In this document: in pieces, positions 1 through 5,075 of the stretch
How positions within the stretch are numbered: the stretch's first letter is position 1
Layout of the letters: each line of letters begins with the position of its first letter
Source of the DNA: Desulfobacca acetoxidans
Lineage (GTDB): Bacteria; Desulfobacterota; Desulfobaccia; Desulfobaccales; 0-14-0-80-60-11
Assembly: GCA_020723225.1 (NCBI GenBank)
Contig: DYJG01000120.1
Coordinates: 1 to 7,250 of the forward strand
Reading direction: 5' to 3'
Length of the DNA: 7,250 nt
Notes under the pieces: model-generated
What the model saw: only the letters and a program-made list of their open reading frames with translations
Told to the model about the DNA's origin: nothing
Database searches by the model: none
Position numbers and translations under genes: made by a program

Positions 1-79
1 AGACCCCGGCTTCCGGCTTTAACACCTTTTTTGATGTTCGATAAATAAAGTTACAGGAATGTTAAATATAGTGTTAACT

Positions 80-155
80 AAATTAAACTAAGTTGTGGAT
101 AAGTTAAACTAAATTTATGACTAAGTTAAACTAAGTTCATGGCTAAGTTAAAGAT
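80..155. repeat. Iteron-like 22-bp direct repeat array
   Basis: The 12-mer AAGTTAAACTAA occurs exactly at 101-112 and 123-134. A one-mismatch copy (AAATTAAACTAA) lies at 80-91 and a truncated copy (AAGTTAAA) at 145-152. Start-to-start spacings are 21, 22 and 22 bp, about two helical turns, so the cores face the same side of the DNA. The spacers are partly alike (GTTGTGGAT, ATTTATGACT, GTTCATGGCT). Each full core contains the hyphenated dyad AGTT-A-AACT (102-110, 124-132). The geometry suits cooperative protein binding, such as an operator array or replication iterons. No candidate binding protein is encoded here. The repeat itself is directly visible; its function is inference. Confidence 0.75.
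94..102 (-). promoter_or_regulatory. Perfect DnaA-box 9-mer (TTATCCACA on minus strand)
   Basis: The plus strand reads TGTGGATAA, the exact complement of the E. coli consensus DnaA box TTATCCACA. It spans the junction of the first and second 22-bp repeats in very AT-rich DNA. A single perfect 9-mer can occur by chance and I found no second strong copy in 1-400, so binding by DnaA is only a possibility. Confidence 0.3.
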
Positions 156-238
156 ACATTATAAGCATTATATTGTGAAAGATAACTTGGCTAATCTCCT
201 TTTTATCTTCACCATTTTCCAAAATAATTAGTATCTGC

Positions 239-266
239 TTAAGTTTATGGGATAAAAAGACGATTA
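239..266 (+). promoter_or_regulatory. Weak second sigma28-like promoter
   Basis: TTAAGTTT (239-246) and GACGATTA (259-266) resemble the sigma28 elements TAAAGTTT and GCCGATAA, with 7/8 and 6/8 matches. The spacer is 12 nt instead of the usual 11. It points toward fliC and could give a longer transcript, but in AT-rich DNA such a match may be accidental. Confidence 0.2.
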
Positions 267-269
267 TTG

Positions 270-283
270 TCAATATATATTGA
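270..283. promoter_or_regulatory. Perfect 14-bp palindrome, possible operator
   Basis: TCAATATATATTGA is its own reverse complement over all 14 bases. It lies about 107 bp upstream of the fliC sigma28 -35 element. Perfect dyads of this length are typical of dimeric regulator operators, but nothing here identifies a regulator, and the AT-rich core raises the chance of coincidence. Confidence 0.3.
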
Positions 284-389
284 GGTAGATTGTTTAATCA
301 TGGGCCTTGCGGAAATGCCACTGAAAGTAGTAAGCCTGGAAAACTTAGGATTAAATTTTTATTCTTCAAAAAAGTTGTTTGACGGAACT

Positions 390-416
390 TAAAGTTTCGG
401 CATCAATTGCCGATAA
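390..416 (+). promoter_or_regulatory. Sigma28 (FliA) promoter of fliC
   Basis: TAAAGTTT at 390-397, an 11-nt spacer and GCCGATAA at 409-416 match the sigma28 consensus TAAAGTTT-N11-GCCGATAA at all 16 positions. Transcription should start near 422-424, about 112 nt before the flagellin start codon. Sigma28 controls late flagellar genes after hook completion in many bacteria, so flagellin is expected to be a late (class III) gene here. Confidence 0.93.
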
Positions 417-422
417 ATAATA

Positions 423-535
423 CGAAACCTGAGAAGGTCCAAAAGCGCGGAGAAAGGGGGTGGGAAGAAATCCCGCCGGGGGCCTCCTCGGTATCGCATG
501 GATGCGGTCCTACAATTTTCAAGGAGGAAAAACGT
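423..535 (+). promoter_or_regulatory. Structured fliC leader with SD and anti-SD
   Basis: This is the 5' untranslated region between the predicted sigma28 start and the flagellin ATG. The ribosome-binding site is AAGGAGG (521-527), 8 nt before ATG 536. CCTCCT at 483-488 is perfectly complementary to AGGAGG at 522-527, so the SD could be sequestered by a 6-bp helix enclosing 33 nt. Competing folds are visible: GGTGGGA/TCCCGCC (459-465 with 471-477, one G-U pair), and CCGGGG/CCTCGG (476-481 with 486-491, one G-U pair), which would use up the anti-SD. GGA motifs at 449, 500, 523 and 526 suggest post-transcriptional control by CsrA. The pairings are visible; regulation is inferred. Confidence 0.5.
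495..506 (+). promoter_or_regulatory. CsrA-like site: hairpin with GGA in loop
   Basis: CGCA-TGGA-TGCG forms a 4-bp stem with the GGA in a tetraloop. This resembles the CsrA recognition pattern (ACANGGANGU with GGA exposed in a loop). A second GGA lies in the Shine-Dalgarno sequence 23 nt downstream, a two-site arrangement like the one known in the Bacillus subtilis hag leader, where CsrA blocks ribosome binding and FliW relieves it. No csrA or fliW gene is in the window. Confidence 0.35.
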
Positions 536-1411
536 ATGAGCCTTGTTATCAATCACAACCTGATGGCTATGAATGCCGCCAGGGCCCTGTCTATCAGCTA
601 CGGCCGTCTGGCCACTTCCGTGCAACGCCTGTCTTCGGGACTACGGATCAACAGCGCCCAGGATGACGCCGCGGGTTTGGCGGTCCGGGAAATTATGCGC
701 ACCGATATCCGGGTCTTGAACCAGGGGGTGCGGAACGCCAACGACGCCGTGTCCATGATCCAGACTGCTGACGGCGCTCTCTCGGTTATCGACGAAAAAC
801 TGACCCGGATGAAAGAGCTGGCGGAGCAGGCGGCCACCGGCACTTACACCACCGCGCAACGTCTGATCATGGACAGTGAATATCAGGCCATGGCTTCGGA
901 AATCACCCGGATTGCCACCGCCACGGACTTCAACGGCGTGAAGCTGCTGGACGGCAGCCTCTCCGGCACCGCGGTGGACGGCACCGAGCAGATGAAGATT
1001 CACTTCGGCACCGGCAACAGCTCGGCGGAAGACTACTACTACGTCAAGATCGACAAAGCCACTGCCTCCGCTCTGGGCGTGGGTTCCGGCGCCGGTACGG
1101 GCGCAGGCTCCACCATCAGCACCCAGTCTGCCGCACAGACGGCACTGGCAGCCATCGACAGCGCCATTGCCACCAAGGACAACATCCGGGCCAACCTGGG
1201 CGCCTTGGCGAACCGGCTGACCAACACCGTTTCCGTTCTCTCCATCCAGGCGGAGAACCTGCAGGCCGCGGAATCCCGGATCTCCGACGTGGACGTGGCT
1301 ACGGAAATGACGGAGTTCACCCGCAACCAGATCCTGACGCAGGCTGCCGTGGCGATGTTGGCCCAGGCCAATACTTTGCCGCAATTGGCTCTGCGACTCA
1401 TGGGCGGATAA
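536..1411 (+). CDS. fliC: Flagellin, filament subunit
   Basis: Flagellin polymerises into the flagellar filament after export through the flagellar type III apparatus. The 291-residue product begins MSLVINHNLMAMNA and carries the conserved N-terminal D0/D1 region (about 1-140, with QRLSSGLRINSAQDDAAGLA at 30-49 and LTRMKELAEQAA at 89-100). The C-terminal D1/D0 region (about 196-291) has NLQAAESRISDVD and the ending MLAQANTLPQLALRLMGG. The centre (about 140-195) is short, with a DYYYV segment and a Gly/Ala-rich stretch, so large D2/D3 surface domains are absent. ATG 536 is chosen because it follows AAGGAGG by 8 nt and restores the normal flagellin N-terminus. The in-frame ATG at 407 lies in the promoter spacer, upstream of any transcript. 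A sigma28 promoter drives it and a hairpin follows it. Identification is very secure; the name of this paralogue in its genome is less so. Confidence 0.97.
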   Translation: MSLVINHNLMAMNAARALSISYGRLATSVQRLSSGLRINSAQDDAAGLAVREIMRTDIRVLNQGVRNANDAVSMIQTADGALSVIDEKLTRMKELAEQAATGTYTTAQRLIMDSEYQAMASEITRIATATDFNGVKLLDGSLSGTAVDGTEQMKIHFGTGNSSAEDYYYVKIDKATASALGVGSGAGTGAGSTISTQSAAQTALAAIDSAIATKDNIRANLGALANRLTNTVSVLSIQAENLQAAESRISDVDVATEMTEFTRNQILTQAAVAMLAQANTLPQLALRLMGG

Positions 1412-1425
1412 TTTAACCTCTCTTT

Positions 1426-1455
1426 GGGGCAGGGAGGAAAATCCTTCCCTGCCCC
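1426..1455 (+). terminator. Terminator-like hairpin after fliC
   Basis: GGGGCAGGGA (1426-1435) pairs perfectly with TCCCTGCCCC (1446-1455), with an inner GG/CC extension, 15 nt after the flagellin stop codon. The stem is strong, but the sequence after it is C-rich rather than a T-run. It may therefore act as an imperfect intrinsic terminator or as a 3' stabilising stem protecting the abundant flagellin mRNA. Confidence 0.55.
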
Positions 1456-1515
1456 CTTCCCATCCCCACCAGCCTCTCATCCCCGTAAATACTGAGTCAG
1501 CGGCATTTTTGCGTT

Positions 1516-1531
1516 TGGTATGGCCTTTGCA
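1516..1531 (+). promoter_or_regulatory. Sigma54 (RpoN) promoter of fliD-fliS
   Basis: TGGTATG-GCCT-TTGCA matches the sigma54 consensus TGGCACG-N4-TTGCA at 10 of 12 defined positions. The invariant GG (1517-1518) and GC (1529-1530) are exactly 10 bp apart. Transcription would start about 12 nt after the GC, near 1542, leaving a leader of roughly 33 nt before fliD. Sigma54 with an NtrC-family activator (FlrC or FleQ type) is the usual control of middle flagellar genes in many Proteobacteria. I could not identify an activator-binding site. Confidence 0.7.
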
Positions 1532-1574
1532 TTCCCCAAGGCAAACACCGGCATAGGCAGTTTAGGAGCGGCAG

Positions 1575-3305
1575 ATGGCCACTACTTCGGGGATATCCGG
1601 CATCAGTACCTACTACACACCTTCCATCACTTTCAGCGGCCTGGGGTCCGACGTCGATTTCGCCAGCATTATCGATAAGTTGGTGGAGGTGGAGAGCGCC
1701 AGCATTCAGCGCTATGAGTCCTGGAAGTCGGAATGGAGTGAAAAAATTTCCGCGCTGGAAAGCCTGAATACCAGGATGAAGGATTTGCGGACCTCGGCCG
1801 CGAGCATGAGCACCCTGACCAAGTTCGTGAGCAAAACCGCAAGCAGCAGCTCCACCAGCGTCCTCACCGCCACGGCCTCCTCCTCCGCCACTTCCGGCAC
1901 CCACCAGATCCTGGTGAATCAACTGGCCCAAAACGAAATCGAGGTTCATTCGGGGTTGGCCGGTAGCGATACGGTGGTCAATAGCAGCGGCAGCGCCAAG
2001 GTCTTCGCCTTTTCCTACGCCGGGGGCGCCGCGGTGTCCGTCTCCGTGGCCAACGGGGCCACCCTGGCGGACCTGGCCGCGGCCATCAATGCCTGTGGCG
2101 CCAATACGGGCGTCACCGCCACGGTGCTGGACATGGGCGCGTCCTACGGGGCCACCCGCTACCGCCTGCAGCTTCAGGGGAACGGTTCCGGGGCCACCAA
2201 TACCATTACCATTGACGACGCTCTCACCACCCTGGACGGCACCGGGGGCACGCAAAATTTTGAATCCGCCACCTTTACCGAGGCCCAGGCGGCTCAGAAC
2301 TCCCGGATCAGGGTGAACAATTATCCCGCCGATCCCAACTGGATCGAGCGTTCCACCAACATCATCGGCGACGTCATTTCCGGGGTCACCCTCAGTCTGC
2401 TGACCGCCTCCGGCACTGCAGTGCAGGTGACCGTCAATGACGATACCTCGGCCATGCAGGATAAGATCGAAGACCTGGTGGAAAAATTCAACGCGGTGAT
2501 CTCCTATGTCAAGGAGCAGACCAACTTTGATTCCACCACCGGGGAGGCGGGGATTCTCCTGGGAAATTACGCCGTGGAGATCGTTAAAAGCGCGATGAAT
2601 GCCATCGGCTCCGGCAATGCCCCGGGTTTTAAAGATCCCAACGATCCCTATCTCAACCTGGCCCAAATCGGCATCACCACCGATGTAAATGAAACCTCCG
2701 ACACCTTCGGGCAACTGGTCATCGACAGCAGTACCCTGACCGCGGCTCTGGGGAGCAACCCCACCGGGGTGGCCCGGTTGATGTCCGCTTATTTCCGGGG
2801 GGTCAGCGATGACACCACCGGGAACATTACTTATTACAGTTCGCTGCCCGGCATCACCCAGCCGGGAACCTATGCGGTGACGGCCACGGTGTCCGGCGGG
2901 GTCATCACCGCCGGGACCATCAACGGCCATGCGGCGACGATCTCCGGGGACACCCTCACCGGCCAGAGCGGTTATGACGAATACGGCCTGGCCGTGAGAA
3001 TCAACCTGGTGGACGGCAGTTATTCGGGCACCGTCCGGCTGCAAATGGGGAAAAACGGCCAGTTTTCCGAGAAATTGGATGATCTTCTGAGTTTTACCTC
3101 CGGGCCGGTGAATATTCTCATCAACAACTATCAAGACATCATTGACGGCATCGACGCCAAAATTGAAGCCGAAGAGCGGCGGGTAGAGGGGGTGCGCAAG
3201 CGCCTCACGGAACAATTTGCCCGGGTGGATGCGATCTTATCGACGCTTAATCAACAATCCGAGTACTTATCCACCCAGTTGAAGAAACTTACCAGCAGCA
3301 GTTAA
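1575..3305 (+). CDS. fliD: Flagellar filament cap protein (hook-associated protein 2)
   Basis: FliD forms the cap at the filament tip and folds and inserts exported flagellin. The 576-residue protein has a FliD N-terminal domain with GLGSDVDFASIIDKLVEVE at 22-40 followed by helical heptads. A flagellin_IN-like motif lies near 143-187 (ANGATLADLAAAINA). The FliD C-terminal domain spans about 255-576, with STNIIGDVISGVTLSL at 260-275, DTFGQLVIDSSTL at 376-388 and a terminal amphipathic helix (about 520-572) that should pack in the D0 layer. A beta-rich Gly/Thr insertion at about 410-495 splits the C-terminal domain, as in many deltaproteobacterial homologues. ATG 1575 follows AGGAG (1564-1568) by 6 nt. 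The sigma54-type promoter upstream probably also serves fliS, 58 nt downstream. A 572-codon open frame on the opposite strand is a by-product of base composition. Confidence 0.96.
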   Translation: MATTSGISGISTYYTPSITFSGLGSDVDFASIIDKLVEVESASIQRYESWKSEWSEKISALESLNTRMKDLRTSAASMSTLTKFVSKTASSSSTSVLTATASSSATSGTHQILVNQLAQNEIEVHSGLAGSDTVVNSSGSAKVFAFSYAGGAAVSVSVANGATLADLAAAINACGANTGVTATVLDMGASYGATRYRLQLQGNGSGATNTITIDDALTTLDGTGGTQNFESATFTEAQAAQNSRIRVNNYPADPNWIERSTNIIGDVISGVTLSLLTASGTAVQVTVNDDTSAMQDKIEDLVEKFNAVISYVKEQTNFDSTTGEAGILLGNYAVEIVKSAMNAIGSGNAPGFKDPNDPYLNLAQIGITTDVNETSDTFGQLVIDSSTLTAALGSNPTGVARLMSAYFRGVSDDTTGNITYYSSLPGITQPGTYAVTATVSGGVITAGTINGHAATISGDTLTGQSGYDEYGLAVRINLVDGSYSGTVRLQMGKNGQFSEKLDDLLSFTSGPVNILINNYQDIIDGIDAKIEAEERRVEGVRKRLTEQFARVDAILSTLNQQSEYLSTQLKKLTSSS

Positions 3306-3363
3306 GAGTGACCAGTGGAGTAAAGAAATAATCTTGGACAAGAAAGCAGGAGGTTAGTGGCCC

Positions 3364-3810
3364 ATGTACACCCAAACCGTCCACAAGCAGTACGTCTCCA
3401 CCCAGGTGAGCACCGCCGATCGTTTGCAACTGGTGGTGATGCTCTACGATGGGGCCATCTCGTTTCTAAATCAGGCGAAGGCGAAGATGGCTGCCCAGGA
3501 CGCCGCCGGCAAAGGGCTTTATATCGGCAAGGCCCTGGACATCATCGCCGAACTGAACGCCTCCCTCAACTTCCAGGAAGGGAAGGAGGTGGCCGCTAAT
3601 CTCTTCCATCTCTATAACTTCATGACCGCCCATCTGACCCGGGCCAATCTTAACTGGGACACCGCGGCCCTGATGGAAGTGATCGATATGCTCACCCAGT
3701 TGCGGAACGCCTGGGAAGAAGTCTGTGAGAAGTCGAGAAAGGGAGAGATCAAAATTGCCGAGGAGCAGACCATGACTCCCCGGGCCAGTCTAGGCTCCCT
3801 GGTGGTCTGA
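3364..3810 (+). CDS. fliS: Flagellin export chaperone FliS
   Basis: FliS binds the C-terminal D0 segment of flagellin in the cytoplasm, keeping it unpolymerised and delivering it to the export gate. The 148-residue product is of normal family length. It has the hallmark start MYTQTVHKQY, the TADRLQLVVMLYDGAISFLNQA segment from 17, ELNASLNFQEGKEVAANLFHLYNFM near 63-87, and a late helix with LTQLRNAWEE near 110-119, all expected of the four-helix FliS bundle. ATG 3364 follows AGGAGGT (3348-3354) by 9 nt. It lies 58 nt after fliD with no obvious promoter or terminator between, so cotranscription is likely. A GC-rich hairpin follows the gene. Identification is secure. Confidence 0.95.
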   Translation: MYTQTVHKQYVSTQVSTADRLQLVVMLYDGAISFLNQAKAKMAAQDAAGKGLYIGKALDIIAELNASLNFQEGKEVAANLFHLYNFMTAHLTRANLNWDTAALMEVIDMLTQLRNAWEEVCEKSRKGEIKIAEEQTMTPRASLGSLVV

Positions 3811-3854
3811 TTCTCCGAAATTTCAACATCGCGGTCTTTGCTTGATTGCGCCGG

Positions 3855-3889
3855 GGGGCGCCCGTGCCCGGGGTGCCCCTTCGGATTTC
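3855..3889 (+). terminator. Intrinsic terminator-like hairpin after fliS
   Basis: GGGGCGCCC (3855-3863) pairs with GGGTGCCCC (3871-3879) through nine pairs, one G-U, around a 7-nt loop. A T-rich but interrupted tail (TTCGGATTTCTTT) follows. It starts 45 nt after the fliS stop and separates the flagellar block from meaB. An alternative smaller stem GCGCC/GGCGC at 3848-3861 overlaps it. Confidence 0.55.
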
Positions 3890-3899
3890 TTTAATATTT

Positions 3900-3920
3900 C
3901 TTTGCGTTCTCTGCGTCTCT
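3900..3920. repeat. CTTTGCGTT/CTCTGCGTC short tandem repeat
   Basis: Two 9-bp units, CTTTGCGTT (3900-3908) and CTCTGCGTC (3909-3917), are followed by the start of a third (TCT). I recognise this as a type of intergenic low-complexity sequence found dispersed in many bacterial genomes, where it yields spurious short proteins containing LCVLCV-like strings. Its role is unknown. The recognition is from memory, not a search. Confidence 0.45.
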
Positions 3921-3953
3921 CCAATCTATAACTCCCCGATCCGTGCTTTTTCT

Positions 3954-3982
3954 TTGCCATTCCGCCCTCCCTCACTTATAAA
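3954..3982 (+). promoter_or_regulatory. Sigma70-type promoter of meaB
   Basis: TTGCCA (3954-3959) and TATAAA (3977-3982) each match the vegetative consensus at 5 of 6 positions with the optimal 17-bp spacer. The start would be near 3989, about 42 nt before the meaB ATG. This gives the metabolic genes downstream a promoter independent of the flagellar block. Confidence 0.65.
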
Positions 3983-4030
3983 TAACTGCATCGGCTCGGG
4001 CCTTGTCGGCCTATGGAAAAGGGGAGAATT

Positions 4031-5002
4031 ATGAGTCATGCCCAAGAGGTGGTGAAGCAGATCCTGCGTGGGGACGTGCGGGCCGCGGCCCGCCTGATGC
4101 GGGATCTGGATGACGGGGTGCCCGGGGCCCGGGAGGTCTTAAAGAGGCTTTACCCTCACAGCGGCCGGGCCCATATCATCGGCATCACCGGTTCCCCCGG
4201 GGTGGGCAAGAGCACTTTGACCGACCGTCTGATCCAGTGTCTGCGGCAAGAAGGCCGTACCGTGGGGGTGGTGGCGGTGGACCCCACCAGCCCCTTCTCC
4301 GGCGGCGCGATTTTGGGCGACCGCATCCGCATGCAGCGCCATGCCCTGGATGAGGGGGTCTTTATCCGGTCGCTCGCCACCCGGGGGCATTTCGGCGGCC
4401 TCACCGCCTCTTCCCGGGCGGTGATCACCGTGTTGGACGCCATGGGGAAGGACTATATCCTGGTGGAAACCGTGGGCGTGGGCCAGGACGAAGTGGAGAT
4501 CGCGGCCACCGCGTACACCACCGTGGTGGTCACCGTCCCGGGAATGGGGGACGATATCCAGGCCATCAAGGCCGGCATCCTGGAGGTGGCCGACATCCTG
4601 GTGGTGAACAAGGCCGACCGGGAAGGAGCCTCCCGCACCCAGCAGGACCTGTTGCAGATGCTGGAGCTGCAGAACATCCGCAAAACCAAATCCTGGAGGC
4701 CCAGGGTCATCCTGACCCAGGCCAAGGAGGACCAGGGCATCGAGGAACTACTGGCCGGGGTGAGGGAGCATCAGGAATTCTTAAGAAAAGACCAGGGCGA
4801 GGCCCTGCAGGCCGCTCGTTATCAACGGGTCCGCCAGGAATTCCTGGAACTGCTCCATGAAGGGGTATACCGGACCCTGATGGCCCGGCTGGACCAAAGC
4901 GGCCGGATGGAGGAGATGCTCCAGGAAATCCTGGCCGGGAAGACCGACCCATATTCGGCCTGCGAAGAACTGATTAGCGAGATTTTGGGGGAGAGGAAGT
5001 GA
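4031..5002 (+). CDS. meaB: MeaB/ArgK-family GTPase, mutase chaperone
   Basis: MeaB proteins are cytoplasmic G3E GTPases that gate cofactor loading and protect adenosylcobalamin-dependent methylmalonyl-CoA mutase and related acyl-CoA mutases. The 323-residue product shows the P-loop GSPGVGKST (54-62), the family signature VAVDPTSPFSGGAILGDRIRM (81-101), TRGHFGGL (118-125), the switch region ETVGVGQDEVEIA (146-158), GMGDDIQAIKAGI (171-183) and the guanine-specificity motif NKAD (193-196). Its C-terminal helical arm, used for dimerisation in the family, is complete. ATG 4031 is preferred because GGGGAG (4021-4026) precedes it; the in-frame ATG at 4013 has no ribosome-binding site and would add only six residues. 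The old ArgK (arginine/ornithine kinase) label is misleading. No mutase subunit lies in the window, so the client is unknown; isobutyryl-CoA, ethylmalonyl-CoA or another mutase remains possible. Confidence 0.93.
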   Translation: MSHAQEVVKQILRGDVRAAARLMRDLDDGVPGAREVLKRLYPHSGRAHIIGITGSPGVGKSTLTDRLIQCLRQEGRTVGVVAVDPTSPFSGGAILGDRIRMQRHALDEGVFIRSLATRGHFGGLTASSRAVITVLDAMGKDYILVETVGVGQDEVEIAATAYTTVVVTVPGMGDDIQAIKAGILEVADILVVNKADREGASRTQQDLLQMLELQNIRKTKSWRPRVILTQAKEDQGIEELLAGVREHQEFLRKDQGEALQAARYQRVRQEFLELLHEGVYRTLMARLDQSGRMEEMLQEILAGKTDPYSACEELISEILGERK

Positions 5003-5012
5003 TATTTGGGGC

Positions 5013-5036
5013 TAAAAGGGTAAAAGGGGAAAAGGG
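5013..5036. repeat. TAAAAGGG 8-bp tandem repeat, three copies
   Basis: TAAAAGGG at 5013-5020 and 5021-5028 and GAAAAGGG at 5029-5036 lie directly head to tail, just after the meaB stop. Purine-rich runs of this kind are common as dispersed intergenic low-complexity elements in environmental bacterial genomes. The last copy contains no well-placed ribosome-binding site for the gene downstream. Confidence 0.6.
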
Positions 5037-5073
5037 AAGCTTCAAAAGCTGACTGCAGAAAGCTGATAGCTTC
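5036..5073. repeat. AAAGCTGA direct repeat within a short inverted repeat
   Basis: AAAGCTGA occurs at 5045-5052 and 5059-5066, 14 nt apart. The segment is bounded by GAAGCT (5036-5041) and its complement AGCTTC (5068-5073). The result is a possible stem-loop immediately before the esterase start codon, where a ribosome-binding site would be expected. It resembles dispersed AGCTGA-type intergenic repeats known to me from other genomes; this is recognition from memory. Confidence 0.45.
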
Positions 5074-5075
5074 AT

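Larger units (their letters stand above)
1..389. other. AT-rich intergenic region upstream of fliC
   Basis: No convincing gene lies in this stretch. By direct count 61-300 is 60 G/C out of 240 (25%), whereas the genes downstream are clearly GC-rich. The region holds an iteron-like direct repeat array, one perfect DnaA-box 9-mer, a 14-bp palindrome and a weak second sigma28-like promoter, listed separately. The longest plausible reading frame is 30 codons (300-392) without a well-placed ribosome-binding site. The upstream gene and its orientation are outside the window, so part of this DNA may belong to that gene's promoter or terminator. Confidence 0.7.

Noticed and set aside
4..32. Possible terminator of an upstream gene (CCGG-CTT-CCGG then six T)
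   Set aside because: The visible stem is only 4 bp and there are 10 nt between it and the T-run; the left side is outside the window.
80..155. CRISPR array
   Set aside because: The repeats are nearly contiguous with only 9-10 nt between 12-nt cores and the spacers resemble each other; there are no unique 30-nt spacers.
300..392. 30-codon reading frame beginning ATG 300 (MGLAEMPLKVVSLENLG...)
   Set aside because: The nearest SD-like GAGG is 14 nt upstream, the frame ends in the sigma28 -35 element, and it has no recognisable motif; too short to support as a gene.
407..535. N-terminal extension of flagellin starting at ATG 407
   Set aside because: ATG 407 lies in the spacer of the sigma28 promoter, upstream of the predicted transcript, has no SD, and adds 43 residues unlike any flagellin; ATG 536 has a strong SD.
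641..1480. 279-codon open frame on the minus strand across fliC
   Set aside because: It is antisense to flagellin, with low-complexity shadow composition and no family resemblance.
1497..3215. 572-codon open frame on the minus strand across fliD
   Set aside because: It is antisense to a fully recognisable FliD; its His/Gly/Asp-rich composition is typical of the shadow frame of a GC-rich gene.
4013..4030. Upstream start codon for meaB at ATG 4013
   Set aside because: No SD precedes it, whereas GGGGAG precedes ATG 4031; the six extra residues are not part of the family pattern.
3846..4034. 62-codon plus-strand frame between fliS and meaB
   Set aside because: It spans the terminator hairpin, the CTCTGCGT repeat and the meaB promoter; its LCVLCV string is a known by-product of that repeat type.
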